Of a stretch of 64,000 bases of DNA, positions 58,601 through 64,000 are shown piece after piece. The position numbers and the translations under genes were made by a program. The notes under the pieces were generated by a model. It had not been told where the DNA came from. It saw only the letters and a list, made by a program, of their open reading frames with translations, and did no database searches. The DNA lies in the NCBI RefSeq assembly GCF_963678635.1, contig NC_087063.1, positions 69,649,617 to 69,713,616 on the forward strand. The letters run 5' to 3'. Position 1 is the stretch's first letter; the number at the start of each line of letters is the position of its first letter. This DNA comes from Symsagittifera roscoffensis (taxonomy: Eukaryota > Xenacoelomorpha > Acoela > Convolutidae).

Positions 58601-59219
58601 TTCTGTTTCATCCTTCAGGGATTTAAATGCAGTCGTAATTTCATCAATTTGGGATTTCAAGTTTTTATCATCTTCAGATGTTTCTGCAATTTGGCTATCA
58701 AGTATAATCAACAAGTGATTCATCGCGACGTCTGTCGTCCTTCTAACAGACTGAAACTTCGAGAACAACTTTTTACACGTTTTCAATAAACCTTTCATGA
58801 ATTCACAATCTATCTCATTTTCACATTCGCTTTTATCAATCTGCACTTTTGCTATTGCAGATTTGAACTCAGCGGGCGTATAGAAAATCTTTGAAACATG
58901 CACACCACTATTATAAACTTGTGATGATCCAGCGAACGTAACCAACGAGTACAGCTGTTTCTTCAACGCCGGAAGCACCGGTTTCGCTCCAACTGTTCTC
59001 GTAGACAACTCATCTATGAAAGGCATCAAGACATGTTTGCAAATCACATCAAACTCTGTACTGATTCTGGCAGAGTTTTCAATAGCAACAATCAAGCTCG
59101 ATTGCTTTTTTGCTTCTTCGTTGACAATCATGACATTCTAAAACAGCGAGACTCTTTATATATTACCGAAAAACGCTTTTACACGATAATAAAACTTCAA
59201 AGATTCTGTTTCTTACCAT
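52621..59219 (-). CDS. MED25: Mediator complex subunit 25
   Basis: Three coding exons. Exon 1 supplies only the ATG (59219-59217) directly before donor GTAAGA. Exon 2 runs 59137-56665, and exon 3 is 52766-52621 ending DFIN-stop. Phases match, for about 873 residues (human about 750). Residues 10-215 form the von Willebrand A-type domain that docks MED25 on Mediator (SLIVAIENSARIS, YSLVTFAGSS, HLLIILDSQI). A Ser/Val/Pro linker follows. Residues 389-552 fit the activator-interacting (ACID/PTOV) domain, with LLSGVLRVKF, a WF-x-EGQLQFLQV stretch and VFGCVTLNAP. After that comes a long Gln/Met/Gly/Asn-rich tail (570-825). The product is nuclear and links activators to Mediator and RNA polymerase II. 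The ACID domain is divergent, but the domain order supports the call. Confidence 0.85.
53012..53278. mobile_element. hAT-like MITE with exact 8-bp target duplication
   Basis: Ends CAGTAGCGTGC and GCACGCCAGTG are imperfect inverses, and both outer flanks are AACAACAT (53004-53011 and 53279-53286). The interior shares phrases with the GCGGAT-family copies (AAATAGGGTCC, GCTCGGAAAATC), and the ends match those of 9879-10172. It lies in MED25 intron 2. Confidence 0.85.
54268..54975 (+). repeat. Dispersed repeat family P, longest copy with a duplicated 3' part
   Basis: Starts ACATAGCCAACTGACAGTTG and runs through all family blocks. The segment GTTTTTCGTGACCTTTA to GAGCGTGAACAAATTTTATG occurs twice (about 54550-54690 and 54760-54910), an internal tandem duplication. 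The end is AAGACCTATATAAGAGTACT with ACGTTCATTACTC. It lies in MED25 intron 2. Confidence 0.8.
55107..55636. mobile_element. Inverted-repeat element with nested palindromes
   Basis: Outer ends AATTGAGCAATCTC-C-run (from 55107) and G-run-GAGATTGCTCAATT (to 55636) are exact inverses over 14 bp plus a homopolymer. An inner phrase GGGGGAGATAGCTCAAT follows the left end at about 55140 and precedes the right end at about 55588. The left end therefore also folds on itself (55107-55156). No coding frame and no clear target duplication. It lies in MED25 intron 2. Confidence 0.6.
56100..56410 (+). repeat. Dispersed repeat family P, diverged copy
   Basis: Family blocks in order (GAAAACTGGATCAATAGGCA, TTGCTGTTCGATAGAGGATT, TTGAGCGCGAAAC), with a diverged 3' end (CCTGACCTACATAAGTG). 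It ends about 220 bp before the MED25 intron 2 donor. Confidence 0.5.
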
Positions 59220-60078
59220 TGTTCCCTACAATTGTGCTAAATTTTTTGGAAATCAATCATATGCACCAACGGAATTTCAAAACAACTTTCTAACATAGTA
59301 ACCTTCATTGCTTAACCTTCATGGAAAATTTGTGTCGTGGAAACTGAGCCGACCATAAGAAATAAGATCGGATTTTGACGAGGCAGAAAGAACAGGCAAA
59401 TAAACTGTTCTCGGTCAGATTCGCAACCTATGGCTTTCAGTTCCATGATACATGGGCGTTACTTCTGCGCCAAACAAGCAAATAACCAACTTGTAATTGA
59501 TTTGCAAATAAAACAAAGAAGAGTCTTATCTAAAAAGTTTCTAACGAGGAGCCTTGTTTCAGCTGAAAAAACCTTGCAAATTGCAAAGATAAATAATATC
59601 GAAATATAGGCCAAAAAATCCTATGAAAAAAGTTATCGAACAACAAAACTCGGAAATTAGGACATTTATTACCTGAGCCAGGAACTAAAAACTGGTTTTG
59701 ATTATAAAGCGAGACGAGTTCAAACGGCACAATTATAAAAACGAAAATTACGCCAGACCAAATTCCAGTATGTTACTTTATAATCGACACAAAAGAGGCG
59801 AAAACAAGGAGAAGAAGTGAGCACTCGCATCAATCTATACACAGCTAAAATATTCGATGCAACTCAACCACAGCATGGCAAAACGGCCGGCAGAAAATAA
59901 GACTAAAACCCCATAATCCAAAAACTTTTTTCGAAAAATAAAACATCCAAAAACCTGATCTTCCTCAATTGTCATCATAAATTTCACATACGTTAGTTTT
60001 TATCAAAAATTAGTTCGACCCTTGAAACGACGGAAATGACAATTCAGACTAAACAAATATCACCAGCCGATGGCTGTT
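59220..60078. other. Upstream region of MED25
   Basis: Contains the 5' UTR directly right of 59219 and presumably the promoter (minus strand). AT-rich; no core element or other gene was recognised. Confidence 0.5.
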
Positions 60079-60086
60079 ATCCTACC

Positions 60087-60404
60087 CAGTAGCGGATTTA
60101 TGGTGGGGGGCGGACGCCCCCCCCCCTCCCCCCCTCAGGGATTCGACCCTCTGCCGACCCAAAGAGTCCCCCCTTTTACACTGTTTTGAGATATCTACTT
60201 ATGATGACGGACCCTAAAATTTTTTGAAAGGTACCTTTGGCGCCAATAAAAACTAATTTTGAGGGGAAGCGCGCGCCGAAAAAATGCGATTTTTTAGGGT
60301 CAAAAATTTTCAAAAAGTGCCTACAAACGCCTAAAAAAGGTCGACAAATGTTCATTTTTTTTTGAAAATTCGTCTCCCTCGAGAAATTCTTAGATCCGCG
60401 CCTG
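60087..60404 (+). mobile_element. GCGGAT-family hAT-like MITE, left member of a composite
   Basis: Ends CAGTAGCGGATTTA and TAGATCCGCGCCTG are imperfect inverses. The outer left flank is ATCCTACC (60079-60086). Its right flank ATACTGGG (60405-60412) pairs with the left flank of the second member rather than with its own left flank. The interior contains C-runs, GATTCGACCCTCTGCCGACC and AATACT-type A/T blocks. Confidence 0.8.
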
Positions 60405-60632
60405 ATACTGGGTCAACTTTTTGAAAATTTAGCATCACGTCTGAAAGGGCTTCAAAATGTCACTCCACCCATTCCGATGATTATTTGTGGCACCGACTTT
60501 GCGTGGAAAAAAAAACTAAAACAAACCCGAATACAATGTTCCTACTGCTATTGTAAGCCTGCTCGCTCGCTTTATTCGCTCGAATTAATACTCAAAATCA
60601 AAAGTTTTAAACCTGTTTTTCTCAATACTGAG
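60405..60632 (+). repeat. Permuted repeat R between the two MITEs
   Basis: Blocks of repeat R occur in swapped order compared with 12980-13245. The 3' half (TCCGATGATTATTTGTGG, CCCGAATACAATGTTCCTAC) comes first, then the 5' half (TTGTAAGCCTGCTCGCTCG to TTTTTCTCAATACTG). It is bounded by ATACTGGG and ATACTGAG. Confidence 0.75.
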
Positions 60633-61033
60633 CAGTAGCAGATTTAATTGGGGGGCGGGCGTCCGCCCCCCCCCCCTCAGGGATTGGTCCCCCTGCCGAC
60701 CCAAAGGGTCCCCCTTTACACTATTTTGAGATATCCGATTTTGGTTGACTGACCTTAAAATTTTTCTAAAGGCGCCAATCTATACTAATTTTGAGTGGGG
60801 AGATCGCGCCGAAAAAACGCGATTTTTTGGTCGAAATTTTCCAAAGAAAGCCTAAAAACGCCTTTTTTTTCAAAATTTGACTGCGGCGCTGAAAATTTTT
60901 TCAAATTAGGGTCTTCATAGTGGTTTGGGAGAGCTCAAAAAATCGATTTGAAAAAAAAGTCGTCAAAACTTTCAAAACTTCCTTGAAAATCCGCCCCCCC
61001 CCCCCCCGCGAGAAATTCCTAGATCCGCGCCTG
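60633..61033 (+). mobile_element. GCGGAT-family hAT-like MITE, right member of a composite
   Basis: Begins CAGTAGCAGATTTAATT and ends AGATCCGCGCCTG. The right flank is ATCCTACC (61034-61041), identical to the left flank of the first member at 60079. It has about 80 bp (GACTGCGGCGCTGAAAATT, GGTCTTCATAGTGG) absent from the left member, so the two are not recent copies of each other. Confidence 0.8.
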
Positions 61034-61074
61034 ATCCTACCTACAAGGACAATTCACATACTAGGAAGGACGTT

Positions 61075-61302
61075 TCACATTCTTTTAAAGTTTTGACAGA
61101 CTTTTTGATAAGATATTATTGCTTCAGTATATTTTTCAGTTTTCATATTGCCCAGCGTATATGATTTTTTACAAAGAACACATCTGAACTCGTGTTCAGT
61201 TGTTGATTTAGCAACCCACAAATTAAATTCACCATCTTGAAGCCAGTCTTCATTGAACTTACATCTTCCCTTGACTGAACGTTCGCGACTGATACCCCTG
61301 AA
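61075..61302 (-). pseudogene. Zinc-finger exon or transposase-derived fragment
   Basis: An open minus-strand frame of about 76 codons follows a good acceptor (TTTTTTCAG at about 61303). GRCKFNEDWLQD, FNLWVAKS and FRCVLCKKSYTLGNM match the KCKF-x-W-x-W-C-x2-C pattern at the start of BED/TTF-like zinc-finger proteins, many of them hAT-derived. The usual distal His pair is not in place (SYQKVCQN) and the frame stops soon after, so the domain looks broken. It lies only 42 bp from the hAT-like composite, so an origin from a related autonomous transposon is plausible but unproven. No continuing exon was found. Confidence 0.4.
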
Positions 61303-61317
61303 AAAATTACAGTTCAA

Positions 61318-61824
61318 CGCTTAAAATACAATTGAATTTAGACTTTGGAGTAAAAACTTAGGCCAGCAACGCTTTCACGCTCCTGGCCCTGACCCAACTT
61401 TGCTCGCCCTAACATTGCCCTGACCGCGTGTCAACCCTGCTTTATTGTAAAAAAAAAACAGAAGTTATACCAAAATCAATTTAAAATTTTGCGACTAACA
61501 TGATAAACTCGAATAAGCCGGGAAATTAAAATGCACAATTCGTCAAAAAAAACTAGATAATTGCAGGTTTCTTAGAAAAGTAATTCGGGAAAATCTTAAC
61601 TGATTTGATAATGGTGGCCGAGTTGAGACTGCGGGTATCCTCGAAAATGCCGACTGATAATGCTTCAACGGAAATTCATCGATTTTTATGGATCACATTA
61701 ATAACGAGAAGCTTCCCAGAGAAGTTTGTCCCCGATTACCAAAACTTTCCTTCGTCAACTATATGCATCTTAACAATTATTTGATATCTCCATTCAAAAT
61801 GGTAAAACAAAATTACCTCAGACA
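61318..61824. other. Unassigned spacer
   Basis: About 500 bp. It contains a small CCCTGACC-like repetition near 61385-61430 and a poly-A run near 61450. No gene or repeat family was recognised. Confidence 0.4.
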
Positions 61825-62345
61825 CAGAGAAGCAGTTGCACTTCGCATTCACAAGCAAAAATATGACTGATGACGCTACTGGTAAAAACCGAATGGGTAA
61901 AACTTTGAGTCTTCAAAACTTCTTAGGTGATGCAAGCTATTTATGAGTCTACACAATTGGTAAGTGACGCAAGCCAAATATGACGCATCAGCAGTACCAG
62001 TCAACTTGAAAAAAAAAGAAATTTACCAACTAACATGCCTCAATTTATAGAGCTCACGCGTTTTATCTAGTACATGAAAAAGTTCATTGAAAACATCCGA
62101 CCCTGCCCAGGTGCGAACCTTCTTATTTGGTTGCGGGTCTTCTTCCCTACCTCTACGCAACAAATCCATGATACCTTGAGCTAAAGCGCTATTTGTAATA
62201 TAATAGTATGTGTTAATATCCTCAGCAGTGGCTGTACTTAATAGCTGGTTATAGATCAAAACGAACACTTTCAAATGAACATTAACATTTGCGACTTAGA
62301 TTGAAAAAAAAGAGAGTTCATAGAATCACACAAGCATTGCTTGTG
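61825..62345 (-). repeat. SINE-like repeat with internal tRNA-like boxes
   Basis: Same unit as 22570-23110. On the minus strand it starts with a palindrome around AAGCAATGCTTGTG and a non-tRNA block, then an A-box-like TTGCGTAGAGG and a B-box-like GGTTCGCACC near 62155-62115. A body ends at GCGAAGTGCAACTGCTTC. The B box has one mismatch in its core, so it is probably inactive. Confidence 0.6.
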
Positions 62346-62453
62346 TAAAAAAGTAAGATGCCAAAAAGCAGACAAACGAGAGTCTGACAATTCAAGTTTT
62401 CCCGAAAAATCCAAACTCAATAGATACAGAAAAAACAAGATCGGCCGAAATAA

Positions 62454-64000
62454 AGTAAAGATAGGTTGGAATGAAAATCTGAAGCAGTTTAGTCACATCA
62501 CACCTTTGAATACCACACAATCCGAACATGGTAAGCTAGCAGACAGAAAAAAGTTAAACACGGGATCGAACACAAAAAAAAATCAATGAGCCCATAAGAT
62601 ATCAATTGTGATGAGACTTTCGGTGATGAGGCAAAAGATACTTTCCTGGTAGATTTGCGACTTTTTATGACAAAATGCCAACCGTTAACAATTTTTCCCA
62701 GTAAAAAGGCTATTGCATTTCTGGACATCTACATGACAAATAAATAAAGTAAAGATAGGTTGGAATGAAAATCTGAAGCAGTTTAGTCGCATCACACCTT
62801 TGAATACCACACAATCCGAACATGGTAAGCTAGCAGACAGAAAAAAGTTAAACACGGGATCGAACACAAAAAAAATCAATGAGCCCATAAGATATCAATT
62901 GTGATGAGACTTTCGGTGATGAGGCAAAAGATACTTTCCTGGTAGATTTGCGACTTTTTATGACAAAATGCCAACCGTTAACAATTTTTCCCAGTAAAAA
63001 GGCTATTGCATTTCTGGACATCTACATGACAAATAAATAAAGTAAAGATAGGTTGGAATGAAAATCTGAAGCAGTTTAGTCACATCACACCTTTGAATAC
63101 CACACAATCCGAACATGGTAAGCTAGCAGACAGAAAAAAGTTAAACACGGGATCGAACACAAAAAAAAATCAATGAGCCCATAAGATATCAATTGTGATG
63201 AGACTTTCGGTGATGAGGCAAAAGATACTTTCCTGGTAGATTTGCGACTTTTTATGACAAAATGCCAACCGTTAACAATTTTTCCCAGTAAAAAGGCTAT
63301 TGCATTTCTGGACATCTACATGACAAATAAATAAAGTAAAGATAGGTTGGAATGAAAATCTGAAGCAGTTTAGTCGCATCACACCTTTGAATACCACACA
63401 ATCCGAACATGGTAAGCTAGCAGACAGAAAAAAGTTAAACACGGGATCGAACACAAAAAAAATCAATGAGCCCATAAGATATCAATTGTGATGAGACTTT
63501 CGGTGATGAGGCAAAAGATACTTTCCTGGTAGATTTGCGACTTTTTATGACAAAATGCCAACCGTTAACAATTTTTCCCAGTAAAAAGGCTATTGCATTT
63601 CTGGACATCTACATGACAAATAAATAAAGTAAAGATAGGTTGGAATGAAAATCTGAAGCAGTTTAGTCGCATCACACCTTTGAATACCACACAATCCGAA
63701 CATGGTAAGCTAGCAGACAGAAAAAAGTTAAACACGGGATCGAACACAAAAAAAAATCAATGAGCCCATAAGATATCAATTGTGATGAGACTTTCGGTGA
63801 TGAGGCAAAAGATACTTTCCTGGTAGATTTGCGACTTTTTATGACAAAATGCCAACCGTTAACAATTTTTCCCAGTAAAAAGGCTATTGTATTTCTGGAC
63901 ATCTACATGACAAATAAATAAAGTAAAGATAGGTTGGAATGAAAATCTGAAGCAGTTTAGTCACATCACACCTTTGAATACCACACAATCCGAACATGGT
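62454..64000 (+). repeat. Satellite array, unit 293-294 bp, continuing past the window
   Basis: Units start at 62454, 62748, 63041, 63335, 63628 and 63922 (all AGTAAAGATAGG), so five full units and the start of a sixth. Units are almost identical. Spacing alternates 294, 293, 294, 293, 294 because an A run after GATCGAACAC has 9, 8, 9, 8, 9 A. A second marker (AGTCACATC or AGTCGCATC) reads A, G, A, G, G, A in the six units. The minus-strand 76-codon frame in each unit has no domain signal and is probably incidental. Confidence 0.95.

Noticed and set aside
62498-63902. Repeated 60- to 76-codon minus-strand ORFs in the satellite
   Set aside because: Same frame in each identical unit, with no domain; explained by the repetition itself.
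1-64000. CRISPR arrays, operons, ribosome binding sites
   Set aside because: The DNA is animal, with spliced genes; the only regular array is a satellite with no unique spacers.

Overview
The window is animal nuclear DNA. Its genes are split by GT-AG introns with consistent reading phase across exons. The products are animal families: a MyTH4-FERM myosin, a FAM135-type putative lipase, a nucleotide-sugar transporter like SLC35A3, and Mediator subunit 25. The long AT-rich introns and the spacers are crowded with retrotransposons, hAT-like and other inverted-repeat elements, tRNA-derived SINEs and a satellite. An invertebrate is likely, but nothing seen here allows a safer placement.

Layout: a myosin gene (minus strand, start codon at 10615) runs off the left edge; six exons carry motor, IQ, MyTH4, FERM and the start of a second MyTH4. 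After about 5 kb of repeat-rich spacer comes FAM135 (minus strand, 15 coding exons, 48767 down to 15601, about 33 kb). Its exon phases close into one frame of about 1,073-1,080 residues. Intron 9 holds a complete five-exon transporter gene on the opposite strand (25616-27949). Intron 5 holds a roughly 13.8-kb Ty3/gypsy-type LTR retrotransposon on the plus strand (32916-46725), itself inserted in a small inverted-repeat element. Its 5' LTR is reduced to 25 bp. gag, protease, RT-RNase H, integrase, an env-like region and an unrecognised 3' ORF are all visible. The 3' ORF region is tandemly duplicated.

Right of FAM135 lie a decayed LINE on the minus strand (about 50.3-52.5 kb), interrupted by a SINE and a mariner-like MITE, then MED25 (minus strand, 59219 to 52621, three exons). 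The last 4 kb holds a composite pair of hAT-like MITEs, a zinc-finger fragment, a SINE-like repeat and a satellite of about 293.5-bp units running off the right edge.

The host genes have no obvious joint function: cytoskeletal motor, putative esterase, Golgi transporter and transcription coactivator. The main interest is architectural: a nested gene, layered insertions, element ends with exact target-site duplications, and an unusual 3' ORF in the LTR element. Exon borders were read by eye from splice signals and phase and may be off by a base or two.
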